Positions 9,154 to 16,014 of a stretch of 25,517 nt of DNA are shown here, piece after piece (positions within the stretch are counted from its first letter, which is position 1; each line of letters opens with the position of its first letter). Location of the stretch: positions 1 through 25,517 of the forward strand of contig JBAZEP010000022.1 of assembly GCA_041653835.1 (NCBI GenBank), in the 5' to 3' direction. The stretch comes from UBA10183 sp041653835 (GTDB taxonomy: Bacteria; Omnitrophota; Gorgyraeia; Gorgyraeales; Gorgyraeaceae). The notes beneath the pieces were generated by a model. That model did not search any database. It was not told the origin of the DNA and saw only the letters and a program-made list of their open reading frames with translations. The translations under genes and the position numbers were made by a program.

Positions 9154-9552
9154 ATGCCGAAAAAAACCATATTGATCATAGATGACGAAGAAGACCTGCG
9201 CAAACTCCTTAAAATGAATCTGGAATCAGCAGGCGATTTTAAAGTAATTACGGCCGCTAACGGCATGGAAGGCATTGCCTGGGCCCAGAAGATAAAACCT
9301 GACCTGATACTTCTGGATATCCTTATGCCTGATATGGACGGTATCGAAACATTGAAGATATTAAGAAAAGACAAAGATACTTTCAAGGTACCGGTGATCA
9401 TGCTGACCGCGTTAGGATATGCGCCGTTTAAATCCAGGGCGCTGGAATTACGGGCGGACGGCTACATCACTAAACCGATAGACGCCGGTGAGTTAAAAAC
9501 TAAAATAGACAATGTTTTAAAAGGATTCAAAGGAGGGCTGGAGAATGGATAA
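9154..9552 (+). CDS. Single-domain response regulator (CheY-like receiver)
   Basis: The 132-aa protein is receiver only: acidic pocket IIDDEEDL, acceptor D55 in LILLDILMPDMDG, Thr switch in VIMLTAL and Lys in YITKPID. It starts one base after the stop of the REC-kinase hybrid and overlaps the following receiver gene by 8 nt, so it belongs to the same transcription unit. With no effector domain, it must signal by binding a partner or pass phosphate on. A hybrid kinase directly upstream is the most likely donor. Product class is certain; role is unknown. Confidence 0.9.
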   Translation: MPKKTILIIDDEEDLRKLLKMNLESAGDFKVITAANGMEGIAWAQKIKPDLILLDILMPDMDGIETLKILRKDKDTFKVPVIMLTALGYAPFKSRALELRADGYITKPIDAGELKTKIDNVLKGFKGGLENG

Positions 9553-9919
9553 GAAAAAGATATTGATCATCGACGACGAAGAGGATTTTACTAAATTAAT
9601 AAAATCAAACCTTGAGCTGACCGGGAACTATGAAGTTAAAACAGAAAATAAGAGTATGTATGGTTTTATCGCCGCCAAGGAATTCAAGCCTGACTTGATC
9701 TTATTGGATGTTATGATGCCCGGGATGGACGGGGGAGACGTCTGCAATCAGTTAGGCGGGGACAGAGACACTAAAGACATCCCGGTGGTATTTTTAACCG
9801 CGGTAGTGAAGCAGGATGAGATAAAAGAAAAGAATGGCGTCATAGGCGGCCGCGCCTTCATATCCAAACCCATAGATGTAGAAAAGCTGGTCGATATTAT
9901 CGAAAAAAACATCCGCTGA
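9545..9919 (+). CDS. Single-domain response regulator (CheY-like receiver)
   Basis: The 124-aa receiver-only protein has an acidic pocket IIDDEEDF, acceptor D55 in LILLDVMMPGMDGG, the Thr switch in VVFLTAV and Lys in FISKPID. The start ATGG at 9545 lies inside the end of the preceding receiver gene, following GGAGGGCTGGAGA. It is the last gene of the cluster; the convergent comM gene ends 20 nt downstream, and no clear terminator hairpin separates them. It is the fourth receiver domain in a row without a DNA-binding output. It is similar in size and signature to its neighbour, which suggests a local duplication, though the two have diverged. Confidence 0.9.
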   Translation: MDKKKILIIDDEEDFTKLIKSNLELTGNYEVKTENKSMYGFIAAKEFKPDLILLDVMMPGMDGGDVCNQLGGDRDTKDIPVVFLTAVVKQDEIKEKNGVIGGRAFISKPIDVEKLVDIIEKNIR

Positions 9920-9939
9920 AAACAGGCCCTGCAATATGA

Positions 9940-11469
9940 CTATATCCACATATTCCTGTCCAAGCTTCTATATTGTATAGCTTCAGATACATGGTCTGAG
10001 TCGATATTTTCTTTTTCTTCCAGGTCCGCGATGGTACGGGAGACTTTTAGTATCTTATCGTAGCATCTCGCGCTGAAACCCAATTCCGCCAGCGCCATTT
10101 TTAATAATTCCCTGCCTGGCTCGTCTAACCCGCAATATTTCCTGATCATCCTGTAACTCATCTGGGAGTTTGAGAATATCCTGTCATTCTTAAAACGTGT
10201 CAACTGGATCTCCCGGGCACGCCGGACCCTTTCTCTTATGACCGCTGACTTTTCGGCTGAATTTTCATCCGACAGGTCTTTGTATTTGACAGAAGGGACC
10301 TCGATATGGATATCGATCCTGTCCAATAACGGGCCTGAGACCTTTGACATGTATTTCTGTATCTGGTTAGGAGTGCAGTGGCATTCTTTTTTCGCGTCGG
10401 TCAAAAAACCGCACGGGCAGGGGTTCATCGCGCATACGAGCATGAATTGGGAGGGGTATCTTATTATGCTGTTAATCCTGGAAACTATCACATAGCCGTC
10501 TTCCAGCGGCTGCCTGAGCGCTTCCAGGACATTCCTGTGGAATTCAGGCAGTTCATCCATGAATAAAATTCCGTTATGCGCGAGGCTTACCTCGCCCGGT
10601 TTTGGGATAGTACCTCCTCCTACCAGCGACACGTCGGACGCGGTATGGTGAGGGGTCCTGAAAGGCCTTGTCCTTATGACGGAGCCTTTTGCAGGGATAA
10701 GTCCTGAGACACTGTGGATCTTTGTGGTTTCAAGGGATTCTTCAAGGGTCATGCCAGGGATTATTGTAGGAAGCCTTTTAGCCAGCATGGTCTTGCCGCT
10801 GCCCGGAGGGCCTATCATTATAATATTATGATTCCCTGCGCAGGATATTTCCATTGCCCTCTTGGCAAGGAACTGGCCTTTTACATCCGCGAAATCCAGA
10901 TCGCAGTATTGCTTATTTTCTGTCAATATTTCTTTGGCAGGGGTAACAGGTTCTATCTTATGTAAACCGTTAAGGAAATTACATATGTCTCCCAGTGTGC
11001 TTACGGGATAGGTCTGGACGCCTTCCACAACGCTTGCCTCATAGGCGTTTTCTTCGGGTAATATAAGTTTTTTATGGGAATTTTTCAAAGACATCGCTAT
11101 CGGAAGCGCGCCTTTTATAGGCCTTATCCTGCCGTTCAGGGCAAGTTCCCCCAGGAACACGAAATCTCTTACGCTGTTAAAATCTATCTGGCCTGAAGCC
11201 GCGAGTATGCCTATGGCTATCGGAAGGTCGAACGAGGGGCCTTCTTTTTTTATATCGCATGGCGCAAGGTTTATGGTAATCTTTTCACGCGGGTACTCAA
11301 ACTGGCTGTTTTTTATAGCGGATTTTACCCTGTCTCTGGATTCCCTGATGGCGGTATCCGGAAGCCCGACTATTATCACGGTCGGAAGGCCCCTTGTAAT
11401 ATCAACTTCGATCTCGATAGGCTTTGCGTCGATCCCTATTGTAGCTGCTGAAAGTATCCTTGATAGCAT
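9940..11469 (-). CDS. comM: ComM/YifB family AAA+ ATPase (Mg-chelatase-like helicase)
   Basis: A full-length 509-aa member of the ComM/YifB family. The N-terminal Lon-protease-like fold (MLSRILSAATIGIDAKPIEIEVDITRGLPTVIIVGLPD style start) is followed by the Mg-chelatase AAA+ core with Walker A GPPGSGKT (residues 220-227) and Walker B ILFMDELPEF, and by a cysteine-rich insert (CAMNPCPCGFLTDAKKECHC). The C-terminal Mg-chelatase helical domain follows. In naturally transformable bacteria ComM is a branch-migration helicase that helps integrate incoming DNA; many non-competent species also carry it. ATG 11469 is preceded by AGGAGG with 4-nt spacing on the minus strand. It is convergent with the receiver cluster and divergent from the barrel pair. 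A long dyad lies directly upstream of its start. Confidence 0.95.
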   Translation of the reverse strand: MLSRILSAATIGIDAKPIEIEVDITRGLPTVIIVGLPDTAIRESRDRVKSAIKNSQFEYPREKITINLAPCDIKKEGPSFDLPIAIGILAASGQIDFNSVRDFVFLGELALNGRIRPIKGALPIAMSLKNSHKKLILPEENAYEASVVEGVQTYPVSTLGDICNFLNGLHKIEPVTPAKEILTENKQYCDLDFADVKGQFLAKRAMEISCAGNHNIIMIGPPGSGKTMLAKRLPTIIPGMTLEESLETTKIHSVSGLIPAKGSVIRTRPFRTPHHTASDVSLVGGGTIPKPGEVSLAHNGILFMDELPEFHRNVLEALRQPLEDGYVIVSRINSIIRYPSQFMLVCAMNPCPCGFLTDAKKECHCTPNQIQKYMSKVSGPLLDRIDIHIEVPSVKYKDLSDENSAEKSAVIRERVRRAREIQLTRFKNDRIFSNSQMSYRMIRKYCGLDEPGRELLKMALAELGFSARCYDKILKVSRTIADLEEKENIDSDHVSEAIQYRSLDRNMWI

Positions 11470-11486
11470 AATACCTCCTATGGTTA

Positions 11487-11527
11487 GCTAATGTTACACT
11501 CTGACACTGTCACAATGTAACATTAGC
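11487..11527. repeat. 41-bp dyad upstream of comM (possible operator)
   Basis: A perfect 12-bp inverted repeat (11487-11498 GCTAATGTTACA; 11516-11527 TGTAACATTAGC) shares its centre (11507) with an inner 5-bp inverted repeat TGACA-C-TGTCA (11502-11512). Only three positions per arm break the symmetry. It lies 18-58 bases before the comM start, between divergent genes, so it is not placed as a terminator. An operator for a dimeric regulator or a 5'-UTR hairpin of comM are both possible. Confidence 0.7.
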
Positions 11528-11537
11528 GTGAGCCGCT

Positions 11538-11543
11538 ATTATA
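11538..11543 (-). promoter_or_regulatory. Possible -10 box of a comM promoter
   Basis: On the minus strand, TATAAT lies here, 68 bases before the comM start codon. No convincing -35 is seen 16-18 bases upstream. If used, transcription would begin next to the 41-bp dyad, which would then sit in the first ~45 nt of the transcript. Weak support. Confidence 0.3.
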
Positions 11544-11600
11544 TATGACACATCTCAACAGGAGTTTTCTTTCAAAAAAATAAAAAATAACCAGGCCGGC

Positions 11601-11629
11601 TTGACATTTATTGTTCTATAAGGTATACT
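11601..11629 (+). promoter_or_regulatory. Near-consensus sigma70 promoter for the tandem barrel genes
   Basis: TTGACA (11601-11606) and TATACT (11624-11629) are separated by exactly 17 bases. Predicted start of transcription is about 11636, leaving a ~50-nt AT-rich leader before the ATG at 11685. This suggests high constitutive expression of the two outer-membrane proteins that follow. Confidence 0.8.
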
Positions 11630-11684
11630 TCGTTATAAAATAAAATACTATATTATAATTAATTATAAAGAAAGGTAATGGATT

Positions 11685-12539
11685 ATGAAAAAAAGACTTT
11701 TTGTATTCATATCTTTAATATTTACAATAGGTTATATCTCTAAATTTTCTTACGCGGCTACAGTAGGAAATTCTCTTGATCTGGATGTTCCAGGGCGGTC
11801 GGCTTTTTTGAGGCAAGAAGTGATAGAAGGTACCCTGGATGAATACGAACAGGTGGTTAAGATAAAAGCGTCTTTTGACGCGGAATTTGTTTTTGATAAG
11901 GACCTGAATACAACCAAGGAGTTGCAGGGAGCGGAATTGAAGGGCCAGTGGTATACGGGAAAATTGGGATTGACGTTGTTTAACAGGGTGGAGCCGTACG
12001 TTAAAATAGGTACTTCTAATTTAGAGACAAAATGGAAACATGGCAGCCAGGAAATAGAGGTGGATGCCGATTATGGATTTGCCTGGGGCGGCGGGGTAAA
12101 GGCCAATATATGGGAATTCGAGAATCTGGGTATCAGGCTGACAGGTGACGCCCAATACAGGACCACTGAGCCTGACACGGAAGAGATTACGGTAAACGGG
12201 ACAAGCGTGATAGACCAGGGCGCCACGTTTAACGTTGACGAATGGCAGGCAGGCCTCTTCGCAAGCAAAAAATTTGAGATCCCGTTAAAATTACAGAGTA
12301 TATACGCGGTGCCTTATACGGGCGTAGTTTATTCCGATTCCAACGTGGACGTCAGTTTTAAAGACCCGGACGCGCCCGGGACAGATTTTTCGCTTTTTGA
12401 CGCTAATAATAAAAAAGTTTACGGTTTTGTGCTGGGATGCGATATCATACCCAGCTTAAGCAGTTCTTTTATCTATAGCCTGGAGCTCAGGCTCGTGGAT
12501 GAGATCGCGCTGAGCTTAGGCGGTACGGTTAAGTTTTAA
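11685..12539 (+). CDS. Outer-membrane beta-barrel protein, first of a tandem paralogous pair
   Basis: The 284-aa protein has a signal peptide (MKKRLFVFISLIFTIGYISK..., cleavage near SYA-ATVG) and a small barrel, probably 8-10 strands. Strand-like segments include VEPYVKIGTSNLETKW, FAWGGGVKANIWEFENLGIRL, IYAVPYTGVVYSDSNVDVSF and a closing strand IALSLGGTVKF with terminal Phe. The segment VLGCDIIPSLSSS is shared almost exactly with the next gene. I do not recognise a named family; it recalls OmpW/OmpA-barrel-sized proteins. It follows a near-consensus promoter, so it may be an abundant envelope protein. The next gene starts 11 nt after the stop, with its own strong RBS. Confidence 0.75.
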   Translation: MKKRLFVFISLIFTIGYISKFSYAATVGNSLDLDVPGRSAFLRQEVIEGTLDEYEQVVKIKASFDAEFVFDKDLNTTKELQGAELKGQWYTGKLGLTLFNRVEPYVKIGTSNLETKWKHGSQEIEVDADYGFAWGGGVKANIWEFENLGIRLTGDAQYRTTEPDTEEITVNGTSVIDQGATFNVDEWQAGLFASKKFEIPLKLQSIYAVPYTGVVYSDSNVDVSFKDPDAPGTDFSLFDANNKKVYGFVLGCDIIPSLSSSFIYSLELRLVDEIALSLGGTVKF

Positions 12540-12550
12540 GGAGGCGGATA

Positions 12551-13405
12551 ATGGGAAAAAACACCGCTATTATAACGATAGTTTTGTCATTATTTTTCGC
12601 TAACGCTTCTTTCGCGGCGACTGTGGGCGGGCCGGCTGATATGACGGTGCCTGAGTCGTCTTTTTTCTCAAAGGAAGAGGCAGTAGGCGATACATTGGAT
12701 TTTTATGAATCGGAACTGGAAATGAAAGCGGGTTTCGACGTGGAGTTTATATCCAAGAAAGAACTGGAATCATCCCCGGCCGACGATTCAAACATGAAAC
12801 TCGAAGGCCAGAATGCCAATCTGAAATTTTCCGCGAATTGGATGAACGTGATCGAACCTTATGTGAAGATAGGCAGTTCCAATATACGGGTAAAGTGGGA
12901 GCAGCACGGCCAGGCTATCAAAGTAGACGCCGACCCGGGTTTTGTTTATACGGGAGGATTAAAGGCAAAATTATGGGAATTCGCGGCTACGGGGATAAAA
13001 TTGACCTTAGACGGCCAATATAAAGATACCCAGCTGGATTTCGATACGGCAAAGATAGACGGGTCTGTTGCCACTGCCGCGGCTACAAATGAGACATTCG
13101 AGATAAGAGAGTGGCAGTTCAGTTTACTGGCCAGTAAGAAATTCATATTCCCGCTTGGGATACAGGATTGTTATACAGTGCCTTATTTAGGCGTTACTTA
13201 TTCGGATTCAGAGGTTAACGTGGAATTTACCCAGAGCAGTACAGGGCTGTTGTATTCCACTTATGACGCAGGTAATAAAGAGCGCATAGGCATTGTCGCG
13301 GGATGTGATATAATACCCTCTCTTTCAAGCTGGTACTTATTGAGCGTTGAGTTAAGGCTTATCAACGAAATGGCCTTTTCGTTGTCAGGCACGATGAGAT
13401 TTTAG
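12551..13405 (+). CDS. Outer-membrane beta-barrel protein, second of a tandem paralogous pair
   Basis: Also 284 aa, with a signal peptide ending SFA-ATVGG, parallel to the SYA-ATVGN of the first copy. Conserved blocks are IEPYVKIGSSNIRVKW, VDADPGFVYTGGLKAKLWEF, VPYLGVTYSDSEVNVEF, GCDIIPSLSS and a closing strand AFSLSGTMRF. Sequence between blocks has diverged strongly, so the duplication is old. It carries AAGGAGG before ATG 12551 and probably shares the promoter at 11601. A single cysteine is conserved in the GCDIIPSLS block of both copies. Function is unknown; the barrel nature and paralogy are directly visible. Confidence 0.75.
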   Translation: MGKNTAIITIVLSLFFANASFAATVGGPADMTVPESSFFSKEEAVGDTLDFYESELEMKAGFDVEFISKKELESSPADDSNMKLEGQNANLKFSANWMNVIEPYVKIGSSNIRVKWEQHGQAIKVDADPGFVYTGGLKAKLWEFAATGIKLTLDGQYKDTQLDFDTAKIDGSVATAAATNETFEIREWQFSLLASKKFIFPLGIQDCYTVPYLGVTYSDSEVNVEFTQSSTGLLYSTYDAGNKERIGIVAGCDIIPSLSSWYLLSVELRLINEMAFSLSGTMRF

Positions 13406-13421
13406 AGCCCGCTAATTTTAC

Positions 13422-13451
13422 TTGCCATAACACCTATCTATTATATATAAT
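13422..13451 (+). promoter_or_regulatory. Probable sigma70 promoter for the YuiD-like gene
   Basis: TTGCCA (13422-13427) and TATAAT (13446-13451) are 18 bases apart, 36 bases before the GTG start. The -10 is in an AT-rich run with alternative registers. Confidence 0.55.
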
Positions 13452-13486
13452 AAGGAATTAAAACTAAGGTTTTAAAGGGGTGGGAT

Positions 13487-13924
13487 GTGGGATTTTTTGC
13501 CAAAAACCAGGTGTTTTTTACAGCGCTTATGGCATGGCTTGTGGCACAGACCATAAAAGTCGCCATAGGGGTGGTGCGCGAAAAAAAGTTTAATTTCAAA
13601 TGGTTTGTAGGGACAGGCGGCATGCCCAGTTCGCATGCCTCTACAGTATCGGCCCTTGCTTCGGCAATAGGCTTTACGTATGGTTTCGGGTCCCCGTTTT
13701 TTGCCATGGCATTTTTTTTCGCGTTTATAATAATGTTTGACGCCCAGGGTGTCAGGCGGCAGAGCGGGCACCAGGCAGAGGCGTTGAACAAGATAATAGA
13801 GGACATATATTTAAACAAAGGCATTCAACAGGAAAGGCTCAAGGAATTATTGGGGCATACGCCTATACAGGTATTCATAGGCGCCGCAATAGGCATCCTG
13901 GTCGCGCTTTTCTGTTATTTGTAA
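13487..13924 (+). CDS. Divergent PAP2 family (DUF212/YuiD-like) membrane protein
   Basis: The 145-aa protein is typical in length for the DUF212 family (bacterial YuiD and plant relatives), annotated as divergent PAP2/acid phosphatase-like membrane proteins. Signatures seen: VAQTIKV near the N-terminus, FVGTGGMPSSHASTVSALA (with the SSH core), FDAQGVRRQSGHQAEALNKI, and a C-terminal GHTPIQVFIGAAIGI helix. It has 3-4 hydrophobic segments. The start is GTG 13487 with AAAGGGG 6 nt upstream; an ATG at 13485 is out of frame. The enzymatic activity of this family is not well established; lipid phosphatase activity is a family-level guess. The L,D-transpeptidase gene follows after 75 nt, so an envelope role fits. 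Confidence 0.85.
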   Translation: MGFFAKNQVFFTALMAWLVAQTIKVAIGVVREKKFNFKWFVGTGGMPSSHASTVSALASAIGFTYGFGSPFFAMAFFFAFIIMFDAQGVRRQSGHQAEALNKIIEDIYLNKGIQQERLKELLGHTPIQVFIGAAIGILVALFCYL

Positions 13925-13967
13925 AATAGCCCCTCGCCACCAGCTGAAAAATAAGGGCGGCTCGGGA

Positions 13968-13990
13968 CAAATTTTGTTTCACAAAATTTG
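13968..13990. repeat. Perfect 9-bp inverted repeat abutting the ribosome binding site of the L,D-transpeptidase gene
   Basis: CAAATTTTG (13968-13976) and CAAAATTTG (13982-13990) flank a 5-nt loop. The last G of the right arm is the first base of the GGAGG site (13990-13994) of the gene starting at 14000. The hairpin could be a weak terminator for the upstream gene, a translational switch, or a dispersed palindromic repeat. Confidence 0.6.
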
Positions 13991-13999
13991 GAGGTAATA

Positions 14000-14890
14000 G
14001 TGAACAGGGTATTGGCTGTAGCGGGGATAATTTTAGTCGCGGCAGGTTTAACCGCGGCTGTTGTCTTTGGGATAAAAAATTCCGGCGGCTCGGATGCCAG
14101 GTTTGTAGAAGTACTTATTAAAGACGGTAAGCTGGATGAGGCAAAAGCCGCTTTAGACCAGATCGCGGAAAAAAATCCGGCATCAAAGGCCCTCGGCAAA
14201 ACATATTTCAAACTGGGAGGGTCTTATGAGGGCAGGGATGACAAAGTAAAGGCAAGGGAGATATACCGGCTCATCCTCGCAAAATACCAGAATATAGAGA
14301 ACATTTCGGATGTCCAGGATAAGCTGGGCAAGCTTAACATAGATATCCTCTTTTCCAAGACTATAACAGGTAAGGACACGCTTTATGAAGTGGAGCCCGG
14401 GGATAGTCTCATAAAAATAGCGAAAAAATTCGGGACTACGGTGGATCTTATAAAGATATCCAATTCTCTCAAAAACGACAATATAAGGGCCCGTTCGAAA
14501 TTGAAAATCTCAAAGGCAAAATATAAAATACTGGTGGATAAATCCCAGAACATATTGACGCTTCTTGACGATAGCGATGTCGTGAAGGTTTATCGTGTTT
14601 CAACCGGTGAAAATAACTGTACGCCTGTCGGGACTTTCAGGATAGTGAATAAGATTATGGATCCCGTGTGGTACACGGAGAAGGCTATAGTGCCGGCTGA
14701 AAGCCCGGACAACGTGCTTGGTTCAAGATGGATGGGATTTAACCTTCCGGGCTACGGCATTCACGGTACGACAGCCCCGGAAAAGATAGGGCAGCAGGCT
14801 ACCCAGGGATGCATACGGATGATCAATGCCGAGGTAGAGGAGCTTTATAAGATAGTGCCTGCCGGCACTGAAGTCACGATAACGGATTAA
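14000..14890 (+). CDS. L,D-transpeptidase (YkuD) with LysM and an N-terminal TPR-like region
   Basis: I start at GTG 14000, 5 nt after GGAGG; a TTG at 13988 in the same frame would overlap the RBS. The 296-aa protein has an N-terminal membrane anchor (~3-24), a TPR-like helical stretch (~33-110, DEAKAALDQIAEKNPASKALG), a LysM domain (~127-170, YEVEPGDSLIKIAKKFGTTVDLIK) and a YkuD domain (~172-296). The catalytic motif is complete: H255 in YGIHGT and C271-x-R273 in QGCIRM. The family cross-links peptidoglycan through 3-3 bonds or attaches proteins to it in the periplasm. The anchor plus LysM should hold it to the inner membrane and peptidoglycan. It is followed after 12 nt by accA, probably in the same transcript. 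Confidence 0.92.
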   Translation: MNRVLAVAGIILVAAGLTAAVVFGIKNSGGSDARFVEVLIKDGKLDEAKAALDQIAEKNPASKALGKTYFKLGGSYEGRDDKVKAREIYRLILAKYQNIENISDVQDKLGKLNIDILFSKTITGKDTLYEVEPGDSLIKIAKKFGTTVDLIKISNSLKNDNIRARSKLKISKAKYKILVDKSQNILTLLDDSDVVKVYRVSTGENNCTPVGTFRIVNKIMDPVWYTEKAIVPAESPDNVLGSRWMGFNLPGYGIHGTTAPEKIGQQATQGCIRMINAEVEELYKIVPAGTEVTITD

Positions 14891-14902
14891 ACGAGGTTTG
14901 AA

Positions 14903-15856
14903 ATGTCAAGCATAGTGCTGGATTTTGAAAGACCGATATTGGAATTGGAGCGCAAGATAAACGAGTTGAAATCTCTCGCGGCTGACGGGAGTATAGACCT
15001 GGGGGAAGAGATCAAGACCCTTGAGGCGAGGCTCGAGAAATTAAAAAAAGAGGTATTTGAATCCCTTACGCCATGGCAAAGGGTGCAGATAGCGAGGCAC
15101 CCGAAAAGGCCTTACACGATGGATTATATAAATATGACCATGGTGGATTTCGTGGAGATACACGGGGACAGGATGTTCAGCGATGATAAAGCCATGATAG
15201 CAGGCCTGGCCAAGATAGACGGGGAGAAGGTGCTTGTGCTGGGGCATCAAAAGGGCAGGGATACAAAAGAGAATCTTATGAGGAATTTCGGGAGCGCGCA
15301 TCCCGAAGGCTACCGCAAGGCAATGAGGCTTATGGAACTGGCGGACAAGTTCGATGTCCCCATAGTCGCTTTTGTCGATACACCTGGCGCTTATCCGGGC
15401 ATAGGCGCGGAAGAAAGAGGCCAGGCAAATTCAATAGCGTATAACCTGCGGGAGATGATGCTCCTGAAAGTCCCTGTCATAGTCACTGTTATAGGCGAAG
15501 GCGGGAGCGGAGGCGCGCTTGGCATAGGCATAGGGGACAGGGTCTATGTAATGGAAAACGCCTATTATTCCGTAATATCGCCCGAAGGATGCGCCGCCAT
15601 ACTCTGGAAAGACAGGTTAAAAGCCCCGCAGGCGGCGGAGGTGCTGAAACTTACCGCGAAAGACCTCCTTGGGCTCGGGCTCATCGACGAGGAAATTCCC
15701 GAACCCCTGGGCGGCGCCCATCGTGACCCTGAAAAAGCCGCGCAGGCTATAAAGAAAACCATCAAAAAAGCATTGAAAGAATTAAAGGCAATCCCGAAAG
15801 ACGAACTTCTCAGGCTTCGCTACGAAAAATTCAGAAAAATGGGCGCTGTGATATAA
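14903..15856 (+). CDS. accA: Acetyl-CoA carboxylase carboxyltransferase subunit alpha
   Basis: The 317-aa length matches bacterial AccA. Hallmarks: N-terminal helical region (LDFERPILELERKINELK), TPWQRVQIARHPKRPYTMDYI, DRMFSDDKAMIAGLAKIDG, the crotonase-fold core VAFVDTPGAYPGIGAEERGQ, IGEGGSGGALGIGIGDRVYV and YSVISPEGCAAILWKD. With AccD it transfers carboxyl from biotin-BCCP to acetyl-CoA, giving malonyl-CoA, the first committed step of fatty-acid synthesis. accD, accB and accC are not in the window. No domain is missing. It follows the L,D-transpeptidase by 12 nt and is followed immediately by a perfect 18-bp inverted repeat. Confidence 0.97.
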   Translation: MSSIVLDFERPILELERKINELKSLAADGSIDLGEEIKTLEARLEKLKKEVFESLTPWQRVQIARHPKRPYTMDYINMTMVDFVEIHGDRMFSDDKAMIAGLAKIDGEKVLVLGHQKGRDTKENLMRNFGSAHPEGYRKAMRLMELADKFDVPIVAFVDTPGAYPGIGAEERGQANSIAYNLREMMLLKVPVIVTVIGEGGSGGALGIGIGDRVYVMENAYYSVISPEGCAAILWKDRLKAPQAAEVLKLTAKDLLGLGLIDEEIPEPLGGAHRDPEKAAQAIKKTIKKALKELKAIPKDELLRLRYEKFRKMGAVI

Positions 15857-15858
15857 GA

Positions 15859-15909
15859 CCCAAACCCGCATTGGGGCGAAACCTTCCCCATCCCCAATGC
15901 GGGTTTGGG
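15859..15909 (+). terminator. Perfect 18-bp inverted repeat after accA (terminator-like, no T-tract)
   Basis: CCCAAACCCGCATTGGGG (15859-15876) is exactly complementary to 15892-15909 across a 15-nt spacer. It begins 2 nt after the accA stop and ends 9 nt before the tRNA. Only GAAAG follows, not a run of T, so it is not a standard intrinsic terminator. It could protect the accA mRNA 3' end, act with Rho, or be a palindromic repeat element. Confidence 0.6.
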
Positions 15910-15918
15910 AAAGTTGTC

Positions 15919-16005
15919 GCCGGAGTGACGGAATTGGCATACGTGCTGGTCTCAAAAACCAGTGGTCGCAAGGCCATGTGGGTTCAACTCCCACCTCCGG
16001 CACCA
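15919..16005 (+). tRNA. tRNA-Leu(CAA)
   Basis: Acceptor stem GCCGGAG/CTCCGGC, type II architecture with a long variable arm, T-arm GTGGGTTCAACTCCCAC, discriminator A and an encoded CCA (16003-16005). The anticodon stem CTGGT/ACCAG encloses loop CTCAAAA, giving anticodon CAA, which reads UUG. No own promoter is evident; it may be transcribed from upstream through accA. Confidence 0.95.
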
Positions 16006-16014
16006 TGAACACAT

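Noticed and set aside
9920..9939. A shared bidirectional terminator between the receiver gene and comM
   Set aside because: The 20-bp convergent gap has no stem-loop with a T-tract on either strand.
13441..13824. A minus-strand frame of 127 codons opposite the YuiD-like gene
   Set aside because: Its sequence is the mirror of a strongly conserved family protein on the plus strand and has no motif, RBS or promoter of its own.
13988..13999. TTG 13988 as start of the L,D-transpeptidase
   Set aside because: It overlaps the GGAGG site that serves GTG 14000 with ideal spacing.
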